DNA of 64,000 nt from Zymoseptoria tritici IPO323 (taxonomy: Eukaryota; Ascomycota; Dothideomycetes; Mycosphaerellales; Mycosphaerellaceae), in the NCBI RefSeq assembly GCF_000219625.1, contig NC_018212.1:2064501-2128500 (forward strand), written 5' to 3'. Below are positions 31,226-42,540 of the stretch, piece by piece. The stretch's first letter is position 1, and each line of letters begins with the position of its first letter. The notes beneath the pieces were generated by a model. It made no database searches, had not been told where the DNA came from, and saw only the letters and a list, made by a program, of their open reading frames with translations. The position numbers and the translations under genes were made by a program.

Positions 31226-32195
31226 TGTAGGCCGGGAGGTACATGCCGAAGGTTTTCGGATGGTGAGGAAGGGCAAGGAAGAGGCTGCTTTGCTTTAGAA
31301 GTGAGAATGAACGTGCTCGAGCTTACGGTCGTAGATAGGCTTACAATTCCTCGATCCCGATGATCATTAGCGATAACATCTACTACTTCTCCTCCGAGTC
31401 TCGCATTTTGATTGAAGGCTCTTCGAACATATTCAACCAATATCTCTTCTTATCTCAGACTCAGCAGCGCCCAGGCCACCAATCGATCATGATCCCGGAT
31501 TTCTCAACTTTCGACCTGATGTTTGCACTTCCGGAGATGTGTCTCAAGCAGCAAACAAACTCTGCTGTACAATTTCAGCATTCCTGAGACTCGCCACTTT
31601 TCTGCTCTCTCCTGATCGCAAGCTTTCATAACTTTTTCAGCACACGACAGCATGCGGCTGTCTACCATGCTCAGATGGTTCATACCGCTCGCAGTCATAT
31701 ACCCACCATCCCAGCCGGCGATACCGCTCGCCGGGGAGAATGGTTGCACATTCGATTCTAAAGATGGCTCCGTCACGGCGGCAGCTTCACGCTTCGGTGC
31801 AGGCATTTACTCTCTTCCGTGAATGCCTGCTCGTCACTTTGGCTTGCAGACACACCACACGAAGACAGAACTTCTTCTCCTATACTCACTACTTCAACAT
31901 TTCTTTCTCGTACACTAACGCTCGACGCTGCATCACGGCGACCACAGGTTACCTCCTTGGCCCAAGCAGTTTCAAGACTCACTCTTTGCAGAGATGTCGA
32001 TCTCCAGTAACCAGATTCGCAGTGCGGACAGCAAGGTATGCATCACGTCAACAATGTTTGCATGAGGAAACGCTGATCTTGAGGCAGAGGCTCTTGACTC
32101 CCAATGAGTGTCAGGGCACCGTAGCAAAGCAGCAACTCGGTGCGGAAACAGGACGCACAACCCTGCAAGGGCCCTCCAAGAAGTCTTCGGGCATC
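31226..32195. other. 0.97-kb gap with a small secreted-type ORF
   Basis: Holds the small ORF at 31652-31822 (listed separately) and the upstream region of array A copy 5. Otherwise nothing recognised. Confidence 0.35.
31652..31822 (+). CDS. Small ORF with signal-peptide-like N-terminus
   Basis: 56 codons from ATG 31652 to TGA 31820-31822: MRLSTMLRWFIPLAVIYPPS then QPAIPLAGENGC and a polar end. Basic start, hydrophobic core and a small-residue region (PLAGEN) fit a signal peptide, but the mature part would be ~25 residues with one Cys. It might be the first exon of a longer gene (splice signals follow in 31,820-31,950) or chance. Confidence 0.25.
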   Translation: MRLSTMLRWFIPLAVIYPPSQPAIPLAGENGCTFDSKDGSVTAAASRFGAGIYSLP

Positions 32196-32839
32196 ATGGC
32201 ACAGAATGAAGTTACCACTGTGGTCACAGTCAAGCGTCCGGTGTTTCGCATCTTCGACCTGCCCGCCGAACTTCGCAGCAACATATACGAGCAGTTTGTC
32301 GACGACAGAAGCATCGTGAAGCTTTACCCGGCCAGAGCTCCGCATGTGCGCCTCCATACCGCGCTCTGGCCTTGACTATCCCGGAGAGTGTCCCTCTCGT
32401 CTTCGGCGTGATTAACCTCGTCTTGAGGCAGCAGCAAGATTTCGCCCTGCCCACGGTCCCTCAAGGTCTTCTAGCTGCGATGCCGGAGTGGGCAAGATCG
32501 GCTGGCGCCATGGTCGTTGAGGTCAACTTGAAGGCACCTCGGTTCTCGACACCTTTCCTCCCAGTAAGACGCACCAAGGAGATCGATCAAGTCCACGTAA
32601 AGTTCGAGTTGAACAACAAGAAGGTGTATCGGATGATTGCGCACGCAGGCGACCCAATGGAAGTCTTCGTTCAGGATGCACTTTTGGCTTGGATGGCAGA
32701 GAAAGTGGAGGAGGTCAAGCAGTTGATGGTCGGATATCTTCAGGAAGACCAGGAGCTTGAGAGGAGACTGAGGGAAGATGAGAAGAGTCCCATCTTGACT
32801 ATGACGAAGCCCACGATGTACTTTCTCCATATGAACTGA
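32196..32839 (+). pseudogene. LPxELR protein, array A copy 5, frameshifted
   Basis: ATG 32196 opens FRIFDLPAELRSNIYEQFVD, VKLYPARAP and then stops at TGA 32373-32375. The homology resumes in another frame from ~32372: ESVPLVFGVINLVLRQQQDF, LPTVPQGLLAAMPEWARSAG, then the helix KVEEVKQLMVGYLQEDQELE, ending 32839. Copy 6 gives the intact equivalent (RESMPLLYQNVALVLRPQPD). The two pieces abut with ~15 bases between them, too little for an intron, so a short indel around 32,355-32,372 broke the gene. Confidence 0.65.
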
Positions 32840-33692
32840 AGGCGCCCAGAGGCGAGCGAAGTCGAGAAGCAAATCGGACTATCAGACCTACGAGAAGCTA
32901 TGGGATTCTACTTGGGAGTTTGGGAGATTGAGCAAGGCGTTTGGGAATTTCATGATTTGGATCTGAACACAATTGAGGTGCGTACCTGGTAGATCTATGG
33001 AAGCATTTGCCTTACTCTCTACCATCGGTCGATACATTGAAAGCCCCGTCCGCTCTCGCTCCATAGCCGAATTTTATGCAAGATCTAATCCTCCGTCGTG
33101 TCTCTGTCTCATGGAACCTTGTTTGTTCATCCGCATGTCTTACATGCATGTTCTGCTAGGCAGCTTGCTATTCTGTGAGACCGATATTTGACCAGTTTGC
33201 TACCTTGTCTCTGGTGATAGACGCATATAGTCCATGCTGTTCTCTGTGGCTTCCGGCGGAACAGTCGCTCAATTCATTAATACTCCTGCACTCAAAGCTC
33301 TTGCTTCGTCGCCCACTCGAGCCCTCACAAGCAGGATTAAGCATCGTGAGCGAGGACAATGGACATCGCCAGTATCGTCTTGCCCTTGTTCTTGGCTCCT
33401 TTGAAGCCGGAGTACAATGTCTTTGTCTGATTGAACGACGAATTCACGGCAGCTTTGAGCTTGAGGCTTCCCTGGCAGGAGTGACTTTGTTCTGTGAATG
33501 CTCGGACCGTCACTTGTGGTGCAAAACACACGACACTCCGGGAGCGAGACCTATCTTTTATATTCAGCTTTTCCGACTTTACACATTGACCCACACTCTT
33601 CTCCAACTACCCGACCAACATTCAGAAACATTACACACTGCCTCAGAGCCTGCAACTCAACGTCCAAAAGCAACTCAGCTCTACTCGTAGAC
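32840..33692. other. Intergenic
   Basis: 0.85 kb between array A copies 5 and 6; the frame of copy 6 is open upstream to 33498 without an earlier ATG in a good context. No other gene seen. Confidence 0.4.
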
Positions 33693-34376
33693 ATGACAAC
33701 CTCCAAGAACGAACAGACCGGTAACGCAGTCGTCGATTCCGCCACCGGCGCCGGAGAGGCGAGCATCGCCGCCGGCCAAACCGGATTCGACTTCCCTGCT
33801 CTCCCGCCCGAGCTGAGAAATGTTCTCTATGAGCTTCAAGTCCGTCCGCCCACGACCGTCATCAAGCTCTATCCACCAAGAGCAACCGACAGCCCTACCC
33901 CAGCTCCTGCACTCGCCTTTGCCAGCCACGAGATTGGAAGGGAGAGCATGCCACTGCTCTACCAGAACGTGGCCCTGGTCCTCCGACCACAGCCAGACTT
34001 CGTGGTGGTGACTTTTCCTCGCAGCCTTCTCCGCGCTATGCCGAGCTTCGCGCGGTATGTCAACACGCTTGAGGTGGAATTCGTGTTCAGGGCGCCACGT
34101 CTCGAAACGACGGGTAATGGGACGGTTTTGGATTTTCAGATGAAGTTCGAGATGGACAGCAAGAAAGGGTTCAAGATCACTGCGAGCGCCCACGATCCAA
34201 TGACGGAGTATGACAGGGCAAAGATCCTCAAGTCGGCGGAAAACATGGCGAAGGAGGTCAAGGCGTTGTTGTTGGGCTACCTCAACCAGGATTCGGTCTT
34301 GATGAAGCAGCTGGTCGAGGCTGAGGGTGGTCTAGTCTTCACCTGGACGAAGTGGGTCAACCCATACTCCGTGTGA
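33693..34376 (+). CDS. LPxELR protein, array A copy 6
   Basis: Single exon, 227 aa. After a Gly/Ala-rich disordered N-terminus (1-38): FPALPPELRNVLYELQVRPP, VIKLYPPRATD, ALAFASHEIGRESMPLLYQN, LVLRPQPDFVVVTFPRSLLR, AMPSFARYVNTLEVEFVF, FQMKFEMDSKKGFKITASA, and helix MAKEVKALLLGYLNQDSVLM. The best-preserved array A reference copy; used here to locate lesions in copies 3 and 5. Function unknown. Confidence 0.85.
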   Translation: MTTSKNEQTGNAVVDSATGAGEASIAAGQTGFDFPALPPELRNVLYELQVRPPTTVIKLYPPRATDSPTPAPALAFASHEIGRESMPLLYQNVALVLRPQPDFVVVTFPRSLLRAMPSFARYVNTLEVEFVFRAPRLETTGNGTVLDFQMKFEMDSKKGFKITASAHDPMTEYDRAKILKSAENMAKEVKALLLGYLNQDSVLMKQLVEAEGGLVFTWTKWVNPYSV

Positions 34377-34965
34377 GACGCGGATTCAGGATCGAAGTTG
34401 TTGCATGGACATTGAGCGCATGGGAACGAGATTGATTGACCTGGATTGGATTCAGCCAAGTTTATCGATTGCAAAGGATTGAGAGTGTGCTCCTGTGTAA
34501 CTTGGGTTTTGGGTTTGGCAAAGGCGTTTTGAGAACTTTCATTGCGATGAAGGGCCTCTATAGATCAATAAAAGGCGTGAAATTCAGATCAAATATCCTC
34601 TCCAGTAGATCGACCCTCAAGTATGCTGGTAATGTGCAGATGGCCCATCTTGATGTTGTTGCCGTTGGTTATTATCATTTGTGTCGCCCTTGCGAACTTG
34701 GAGGTTATATTGCACTCCAAACTTCGACCGCAGCTGTTCACTGGCATCATTTTCCTTGTAGAGATAGGTAAAGTTGTCTCTCATGATGATCGGGTGGTGT
34801 GGCTATGGCAGGTCCGAATCGACGGGTGAGGTCGAAAAAGTCAGCGCTGGGAGGAGGCCGGACGGAAGCTTAAAGAAGGCAAGATATGTCTGTTCTTGCA
34901 CTACTTCACACATCATCCTCAAAACACGACAGCATCACGTCTTCATTACGTCTCGTTACACCAAG
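34377..34965. other. Intergenic
   Basis: 0.59 kb, no gene seen. Confidence 0.4.
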
Positions 34966-35631
34966 ATGGCCGACGAATGCGCTACCCGTGGTATCTTCAG
35001 CAAGCTCTCACCAGAATTGCGCAACGAGATATACTTCCTGAGCTTGATCGACTTCCACGTTGAAACGAAGGACGGCCAGGTATTGCAAGACCGCAAAACT
35101 CACCATCGCGAGTCTCGAAAGATCCCTCCGCTCGCGCAAGTAAACCGCGCCTTGCGCAAGGATCTGCTTCCGATTCTCTTCTACAAAAAGCACTTCTCGT
35201 TCTACAGCCGCGGCTTCAGCAACGACGACTTCGGCAACGATCACGATCACGCAAACGACAGGAACTACGTCGAGGAATGGCTTCGCAGCTTCGGTGATGG
35301 TCTGAGATACGTAACGTCCATGACCATCGCTAGTCCTCCACGGAGGGCTTACTACGGCTGCTTGTGCGACAGGCCATCGTGCGGCCACTACCTTCTCCAT
35401 TTGGCGGTCGATGAATACACCATCAAGCCAACTCTCTACTTCACAGTAGAGGATGGTACGATCGAGATCATGAAGATGACGAGAAATTCCGTGGAAAATG
35501 CGTTGCCGGGAGTGCAGGATGTTGTATTGAAGCATTTCGAAGCTGCAGGAAGAACTTTGAAAGAGCTGCCTGGTGTGATCAAAGAGCTCAAGATCTTCAG
35601 ACTTGGACGGCTGATTCGCAGACCTTGTTGA
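34966..35631 (+). CDS. LPxELR-like protein, array A copy 7 (diverged subtype)
   Basis: Single exon, 221 aa. The motif is altered (IFSKLSPELRNEIYFLSLID), followed by IPPLAQVNRALRKDLLPILF, KKHFSFYSRGF, an Asp/His-rich loop (FGNDHDHANDRN), VEEWLRSFGDGLRYVTSMTI, a Cys cluster (YYGCLCDRPSCGHY) and a C-terminal helix with ELPGVIKELKIFRLGRL. With copy 8 it forms a distinct subtype sharing F(G)xGLRYVxSMTI and xRPGVI/ELPGVI. The Cys cluster is absent from copy 8. Confidence 0.8.
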   Translation: MADECATRGIFSKLSPELRNEIYFLSLIDFHVETKDGQVLQDRKTHHRESRKIPPLAQVNRALRKDLLPILFYKKHFSFYSRGFSNDDFGNDHDHANDRNYVEEWLRSFGDGLRYVTSMTIASPPRRAYYGCLCDRPSCGHYLLHLAVDEYTIKPTLYFTVEDGTIEIMKMTRNSVENALPGVQDVVLKHFEAAGRTLKELPGVIKELKIFRLGRLIRRPC

Positions 35632-36473
35632 AAGAGTCCGAGCCGCAGGCAGATCGATGACTGGGAAGGACGCTGCGAGGAGGACTGGGGCCAGGTCAGG
35701 AGCTGAATACGCTGAGTACGCTGAGGCCGGTTCACGATGCAGCTATCTATGCAGTGTGGGCGTGGGGACTTACCAGTGCGATAAGATCATGAGAGACGTC
35801 CTCTGCTTGAATTCACGGGCATTATGCATGCAATATCGGGAAAAAGGAAGGCATGGTGGAGGAGACATGACAAGTCATTGGCCTCAACTCAGAGATGCAG
35901 ACACGGATCCGAGGGCCCTCGAGGTTTCCGGATACGTGGAAGCCTTTGTCGTTGGGGACTCGCGCTGAATGCAACGTACTTGTACTCGCAGATACATGAG
36001 TGCAGATCTCAATCTACTGCTCTTTCTCTCACTTCTCTTCCATCGTGGTCCATCTTCTGCTTTGCTAACTCAAGTGCACGCATCGACGGCCAAAGCTGAC
36101 CTGTCTATCGTTCGACGTTATCGCATTGTCCTAGGACTGCTTCGACCATATTTTCCCACTTTCTTTGAGATCATGAACAAAGCGCCAGACAAGGGAGACG
36201 TTGAGCTTCTCTTATAGAACTGCCATTCAAACCTATGGTGCTTCGACCAGCGCCTCCCCCTTCCTAATCTAGAAAAGGGTCCCAAATGATGCTGGAACAA
36301 GACAGGCAACTGACCGGCTCGATGCGCCAAGGATTTTGTCCCGTTACTTCGACCGACCGGGCTGAAGTTTGTTCTGGCTCCACGCCCGCGGTTTTGCTTC
36401 CCAGCGACCTAGACCGACACCAACATCAACACCGCAGCACCATCACCGCCCTCCCCACACCGCTTCCGCCATC
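35632..36473. other. Intergenic
   Basis: 0.84 kb between copies 7 and 8; short frames only. Confidence 0.4.
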
Positions 36474-37169
36474 ATGTCCAACGACTCCACCACTCGCGCA
36501 ACTCTTGTCGGCATCATGCCCGAGCTAAGAAATGAGATCCTGCGCCTGCTACTCGAAGCCGCCAATCTCCCACAAGAAAGCAAAGACGGCAAGAATCCGG
36601 ACACATACGCCTATAAAATCCCCCAGAAAGTCATCCCGCTGGCTCAAGTCAACAAGCAACTGCGCCGAGAGCTCCTTCCTCGCCTCTTTCACGGCAGGCG
36701 ATTCTCCTTCGTCAACACGAGATTCGACACCTACAGCACGTTCATGATGCCGCGCGATTGTCTCGCCCAGTGGTTCAACAGCTTCGGCGGCGGGCTCAGA
36801 TACGTGCGCTCAATGACGATTGTTACGCCGACGAGGAATGGGTACTATGACAGCCCGCGGTACCAGTCGAATGGAATAACTCGCCATGACTATCAGCTCA
36901 GAATTGTGATCGACGGAGATTATTTCTACCCGCAACTGCAGTCTGAGGTTGGCGTTACGCTCGAGATTAAGCACATGACCGAAGTCCAGGCTGTGGAAAT
37001 GGCTCTAGGAGGAGTCCGCGAATTGATCATACGGCGATTTGCAGAAGTGGGAAGAGTTTTGGAAGAGCGGCCAGGGGTTATTCGTGGTGAAATAGTGCGC
37101 AGATTTGGAATGAGCGTGGACAAGAACGTTCCGAAGGCTGAATACATGGATCGACCGGTCTTCTTTTGA
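36474..37169 (+). CDS. LPxELR-like protein, array A copy 8 (subtype of copy 7)
   Basis: Single exon, 231 aa. LVGIMPELRNEILRLLLEAA, VIPLAQVNKQLRRELLPRLF, RRFSFVNTRFD, LAQWFNSFGGGLRYVRSMTI, LEIKHMTEVQAVEMALGGVR, ending RFGMSVDKNVPKAEYMDRPV. The LPxELR motif has Met in place of Leu. Sister of copy 7 by the AQVN(R/K)xLR(K/R)(D/E)LLP and GLRYVxSMTI boxes. Function unknown. Confidence 0.8.
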   Translation: MSNDSTTRATLVGIMPELRNEILRLLLEAANLPQESKDGKNPDTYAYKIPQKVIPLAQVNKQLRRELLPRLFHGRRFSFVNTRFDTYSTFMMPRDCLAQWFNSFGGGLRYVRSMTIVTPTRNGYYDSPRYQSNGITRHDYQLRIVIDGDYFYPQLQSEVGVTLEIKHMTEVQAVEMALGGVRELIIRRFAEVGRVLEERPGVIRGEIVRRFGMSVDKNVPKAEYMDRPVFF

Positions 37170-37564
37170 GATATCGCGAGGCAATGTGGAAATACGAAAA
37201 GCAGAGGTGGAAAGGAAGCAGGCAGTCAGGCGGAGCATCGTGGGGTCAAGGCACCTAAAAGCGAACGGACAAGCAGGCCAATCGGTACAGCTCCCCGAAC
37301 GTACGCTGCTTGGGTCCGAAGATTGCTGCGAAGAAGCTGGAGCAGGACGGTGGTCAGAGGCGGAACATTCTACGATTGTCGGTGGTACACGATAGAGACC
37401 AGTTTGTTACGCGACCACAGGCTACAGGAAGATCCCATCGTTTGCTTGAAGGTTTGTTGGCTTGCGGATTGTACTCATCATGTTTGCCAAAGCTCTTTCA
37501 CACATCCAAGACGTCTCATCTTCGATCTCTGTGCTCCGTCTCATCAACGGACCCACAGAGCAGG
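37170..37564. other. Intergenic
   Basis: Promoter/leader of array A copy 9; no gene seen. Confidence 0.4.
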
Positions 37565-38273
37565 ATGTCGACCACACCAGGAACACATCAGCACAACGCT
37601 GCCCCACTTCGCGCAGGTGCCTTCGGAGCCCTCCCTGCTGAACTTAGGTAGGCATCTCCACTGTCAACTCTGAATTCGTCTCAATATCCCGCTGACCGGG
37701 CTCATCTCGCCTTCTAGGAACGAAATCTGGTCCTACCTGCTACCTACAGCGATTCAGTCCTCGAACCTACCAGTCGCCATGACACTGCAATATCCGTTAA
37801 GCATAATATTGGATCTGCCACGCTTCGTATCCATCATGCACGCCAACAAATTTCTCCGCCGAGAAGTCTGTACCCTCGCTTACAGCAACGTCAACCTCTC
37901 CATCACGGCCCGACTAGGATACATCCTTGCCATCATCCCGCAAAAGCTCCGAGAGGCCGTTCCAATCTGGGCCCGATACGTCCAAAGCGTCTCGGTGGAG
38001 GTGCCTTTGAAATTGCCCTACTTCGAGCTGCCGAAGTGTGGTCGGTATGGAGCACCGTTCAAGATGACCCTCCAATTCTATGTTGGTGGTGATGGAGGGT
38101 ACCGCATTTTTGGCGACTGCGAGTATCAGGGGACTCTTTCGCAGAGGGCGGAAGCTAGGAAGTGGATTGAAGTCCGGTGCAGAGATTTGAAGCGGATCAT
38201 GCTTGGTGCGCTGGATGGAGGAACCTTCAGTTTTAGACAGGAATGGGGATCTCCGTTCATACGGTTCGTGTAG
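37565..38273 (+). CDS. LPxELR protein, array A copy 9 (one intron)
   Basis: Exons 37565-37647 and 37718-38273, 212 aa. The 70-nt intron (GTAGGC donor, GCTGAC branch, CTTCTAG acceptor) splits the Arg codon inside the signature: FGALPAEL^R^NEIWSYLLPTA; splicing restores the canonical motif. Downstream: VSIMHANKFLRREVCTLAYS, VNLSITARLGYILAIIPQKL, PIWARYVQSVSVEV, LSQRAEARKWIEVRCRDLKR and the tail EWGSPFIRFV that resembles copy 1. Function unknown. Confidence 0.8.
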
Positions 38274-40645
38274 TGGAAGACGGAGGAGGATGCAGCGACC
38301 GTGGAGACTGGGACAGAAAAGCTCGCATCATGAGTGGGGAAGGCAGAGGACAGCAGCAGGCGTCGTATCGTATTTTGTTCTGCATATCGGTAGCCGTATC
38401 CATTGTCAAGCCACATTGTTGATGTCCATCCGTCCCAGTTGTCATCTTGCCAGCCATGTCCATATCTCTTTGCCGAGGCCAATTCTCCCAAGCGATTCTC
38501 TTCACAAATAGACCCACAACGCCTTGATCTGACGCTTGACGGGCACAGCTTCTTGCCTCAACGCTCGGCGCAGAGATTGGACAGCATTGTGGCAGGGTTT
38601 GTCTCTAGGGTTGAGGGCGTTCGAGTCACTTACTGTCGTGCACATTGGTATGGTTGCTCAATATCTTAGCGGAAGCGTTCATTAGTTGACGGAAGAGGAG
38701 AGGACTGCCGGATCGAATGTGATATTTGAGGACGATCGATCCAATGTAGACCAGCGGCTTCGCTCGGGGTGACGGGACCACCGCCACGCTTGTGTTTCAC
38801 GCTCTCTTTCATCACTTTGACCGGGAAATGGACGCTCACGTCGGATCTCGCGAAGCTCTGCTGTCGTGCGGATTGGAGATCATTCACATACCAAGCGGAC
38901 TGTACACAGTCTCTATACTGCTTGCCAGCACCTGTCAAGGCATCATTGCTTCGACGCAGACATGCCTGGCTCATGTTCGAAAGCATGCACATCTGAAACA
39001 GGGGGCAGTCGGGGAAAGCCATGCATTGGAAATGCGTTCATCTAGCGCCGAGCCAGTACGGAACCGAGCATCTCTGGGAATCAAGTTACGGCGCGCCGTT
39101 ACAGATGCCAGCTGCTTCTTTGAACCACGGAACTAGGTCTCTTGCGATGGAACCGGCGAAGAGCGTTTCAGCATTTGCCTCACCGTGGCAGATATTGGCC
39201 AGAAGCTGGATCCCACCGTGGCTTCGGAGCTTAACCCGGAGCCTCGTGAATGTTCTAGCCAATCAAGAAGACCTTGAGTGCGTCGAACTGGCAAAGCAGA
39301 ACAGGCTTCTTCCACGCGGCGATTTGCATCTTAGAGCAGACACCGAAGCCTGGCGATACCTGGCATTGCTGCACAACGTTTCTTACGAGATTTTGCGCAA
39401 AGATGCCAAGAAGGCCTTGCCTTTCTTCGGGGAGATCTACAGCGAGCATCAACGCACGGCCGACAGCATTCAGGTTGACATCAGCCGTGACGATCTGATT
39501 GACACTACCATTCATTGAGAGGGGTTCACTCCAGCGGGGAACGCTATGGCGCGAGACCCGACCTCGTCGCTTCCCAACCATCGGTAACCGTCAGGTCGCT
39601 CAAGCTTGGTAACTCGGTCCTCACGATGAGAATGAGGACCGCTGGCGAGGATGGGGACAAGCGGGACGGCAGCAAGAACACCCAAGAAGGCGACAAGCAG
39701 GGAAGCAGCAAAGACAAGCAGGGACGCGGCCAGACGAGCCAACAGACCGGAGAGCTGAATCGCTCCTCAAAGGACACGAGGATGTCCGTGGAACGGAGAG
39801 GACTGCAGCGATGAGATGTCGCTCGGGAGTAACGCAAGCGCCCAACTGAGCTTGAGGATATCGGCGCTGTGCCAGTCTGCAAGATCTTGGGTCTGACTAG
39901 CCATCGTAATACGCAGCAGCGCTATACCCTGTGATCCCGACAAAACTCGATACAGTGGCCACGCTCAGCGCCGCGACAAGTGTCTTCAGCCCGGCAATAA
40001 CCCATTCAGACCTTCTGTCGCCTCTTCCACAGGTGGTTCCAAGCGTCCGAGGCGGTAACACTAGCGAGCGCGAAGCTCAAGCCGATTCCTTGCCTACCAA
40101 GACACCAACGTCATGATTCGTTGCTTCAATGATGCAGTTGCGGCGAGCCGAAACGTCGCAAAGCACATCTGTAATGTAAGAACCCTTTATGGAGACTGTA
40201 TTCACGGAGTTGGATCGGAATATCACCGAGGCGGACCATATCGACCTTGGAAACACCCTTGCGACACAGCTTTCTTGCGAGACTGGAAGAGTCAATTACC
40301 CGAATTCCAGACTGGGCCTTAGCGCCCTTCTTGGAGCACTGCCGCGCAAATGCCTTAAGTGCATCAGCGCCATGGCCGCCCGCCCGCAACGACACTGAAC
40401 TTGCTTACGGTGTTGCAGAGATTGCTTTATTCTAAGAAGACGTCTGCCGTTTCATCGACGTTAATGCCGATTTTAACCTGCCCGACCTTGCTTGAGAGGC
40501 GAGGTTAGGCCACTTCACTGCCTCGGCGTAAAATTCCGTGTCTGCACTGCAAGGTCGAAGGACATTCAAGCCGTGAGCTCGAGCAGCCGTTCCGCCGAGT
40601 AAGGCACCGAACACAACAACAGTACCTCAAAAGGGCGTTGCAGCG
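38274..40645. other. 2.4-kb region of decayed or non-coding sequence
   Basis: No intact gene. A plus frame from ATG 39148 to 39518 (…NVLANQEDLECVELAKQN, YLALLHNVSYEILRKDAKKA) is protein-like but short. On the minus strand at 39512-39742 a hydrophobic membrane-like segment (ASLLVFAASLLVAFLGVL) is open without an ATG. Both look like remnants. It precedes the decayed protease gene. Confidence 0.3.
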
Positions 40646-42540
40646 GTGAGAGAGATCATGAAGAAGATCCCTGGGCAGAGTATACCCTTCTCCCGAGCCG
40701 CATCGAAAGAGCCGGCAAACACTGTTACGCAGATCAGCCTGGTGAACCTCAGCAACACATGCTGCAACAATATCATCTTCCAGCCGATCATGTCAGGCCC
40801 TGCCTTCGTACGCGGTATCATGATCTTTGCCGCCGGTCGTGTGCCGGAGAGCGACCCATAGGACCGCAGAGTCGGCGTGGAGCTCGTTGTTCTGTTCAAG
40901 GCGCTCATTTGTGGAGATTTCGACGCGAAAGTGACCCGCCTCTAATGCATCGAAGAGGTCATTCCACTTCATCCAGACCCGCAGGAGTTCGCCAAATACA
41001 TCGACGCTTGGGGCAACATCACCCACCGGCAGCAAGATGCGACCGAGGTGTACACTCGGGCCATTTTGCCATGCCTTCAACAGTACATGGACGGCTTGAA
41101 GTTCCAGACGACCACCTACCTCGAATACTTGGAGTGCGGAGTCAGTCGACAGCGTGCGGCTGTTCCAACGTGAAACCATGGCTTGAAATTCGATGTCAAG
41201 GACACCTCCGAGATTAGCCTCATGCAGAAGCTGTATGAAAGCCAGACAGAGACTGAGACGATCGAGATCGACTGTGAGACGTGTGAGGTCCGCACGACAC
41301 ATAGCATGGCGGAACGCATCGGACGTATCAGCGGGAGTGCGCCGGCCAATGACCTGGTCATTCGTGCTGGCCTGCAGGAGTGGACAACAGAAGGCGCAGT
41401 CAAGACCAAAGCGCGTATGCCTGTTCACGACGGCCTGATGGCGGTGACGAGACTCGGTACACCGATGAGGGCGGTCAATATCTGCCAGCACAAGGGCCCA
41501 GATGTCAACAGCGGCCACTATGTCTGCTACCGCCGGCCAGCCTTGGCAGACCTCGCTCGAGAGTGCAACAACGATCTCGTCCTGATGCAGGAGAGATGGA
41601 AACTGTGGACACTGTATGACGACTCGCACAAGGTCGTTGATCAAACGATGGCCCGGGTCGAGGGGCTGCGATCCGAAGGCACAATACATTAACGTCCTCC
41701 TTGCGCCAATCACCACCGCAGACATCATTGTGCTTGCCCGGCTTGCCACAGCCAAGTTCCATGCCGACACGGTAGCCGCTATTGAAGCCGATCTCTCGCT
41801 CTCCGACGGAAAAACGGCCGAGGCTTTGACCCGCTCTCCCGTGCGCTCGGCTCTGGCGGGCAAAGATCTGACACCGGAAGAGTTCTGCTCAAGCTTCATT
41901 GGCGGTGGAGAGTTAGCGCAGGCCATGGACCGTCTCGTCGACGATGGCATCTCCTGCTTCGAGAATGCGAAGTACGGGGAGCACCAGGCCGCCTGGCGGG
42001 CTGCAAATGATCCGAACACGATGCCACCAATGGCCGCCCCTCAGCGGACTCAGGAGTCGGAACAGATTATCTCGAGCCCAGTATTGAGCATCCGGCAGTG
42101 GGGCAGTGTTCCCATGAGTGGCAAATCTGCTCGCCGCGATATGACTCCGTGCCACATCGTCGATATGCTTGCGGGGTTTCAGGGAGAAAAAGAGCAGCGA
42201 TCCGACCGGAAGGATAAGTCGATTGTTCGGAAGGGAGAGGAGATCATCAAGGCTGAGCTAGCCGGCGGGGACGATATTCTGGAAGATGACGATTTTTTCG
42301 AGTACTTGGGAGACACGTTTGCACGGGAGGCTGAGGCCGACGGCGGAAGCGCTTCGAATTGATGGAGCTGGAGCGGGCGGCGGAGCGGGAGAGGGTACGT
42401 GCTGAGCTGCTTGCGGAGCCAGAGATCGAAAAGCCTCCGGTTCCCGAGATTGGCAAAACCGTGGTGGAGCTCACCGAGGAGCAGACAAAGAGGAAGAAAG
42501 CAGCGACCCTAGGTCCGCAATTCTTGGGCATGCGCCCGAG
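40646..42540 (+). pseudogene. Decayed ubiquitin-specific protease (peptidase C19) gene
   Basis: The plus frame shows the USP Cys box (LVNLSNTCCNNIIFQ; catalytic Cys codon 40760-40762, family consensus GLxNLGNTCYMNxxLQ), a QQDA-type box (HRQQDATEVYTRAI, ~41030), a CETC zinc-type pair (~41275), and the His box (QHKGPDVNSGHYVCYRRP, His codon 41516-41518) followed by W-x2-YDDS (41605-41626). In the same frame are stops TAG 40859-40861, TAA 40943-40945 and TGA 41171-41173, then TAA 41690-41692. The C-terminal region continues in a shifted frame to 42362 (INVLLAPITTADIIVLARL...) and shifts again (MELERAAERERVRAELLAEP...). At least three stops and two shifts make it a pseudogene. USPs cleave ubiquitin from proteins. 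Confidence 0.8.

Noticed and set aside
40793..42019. 408-codon minus-strand ORF over the protease relic
   Set aside because: The plus strand carries recognisable USP catalytic boxes here; the antisense frame has no ATG-context or family support and is a codon-bias shadow.
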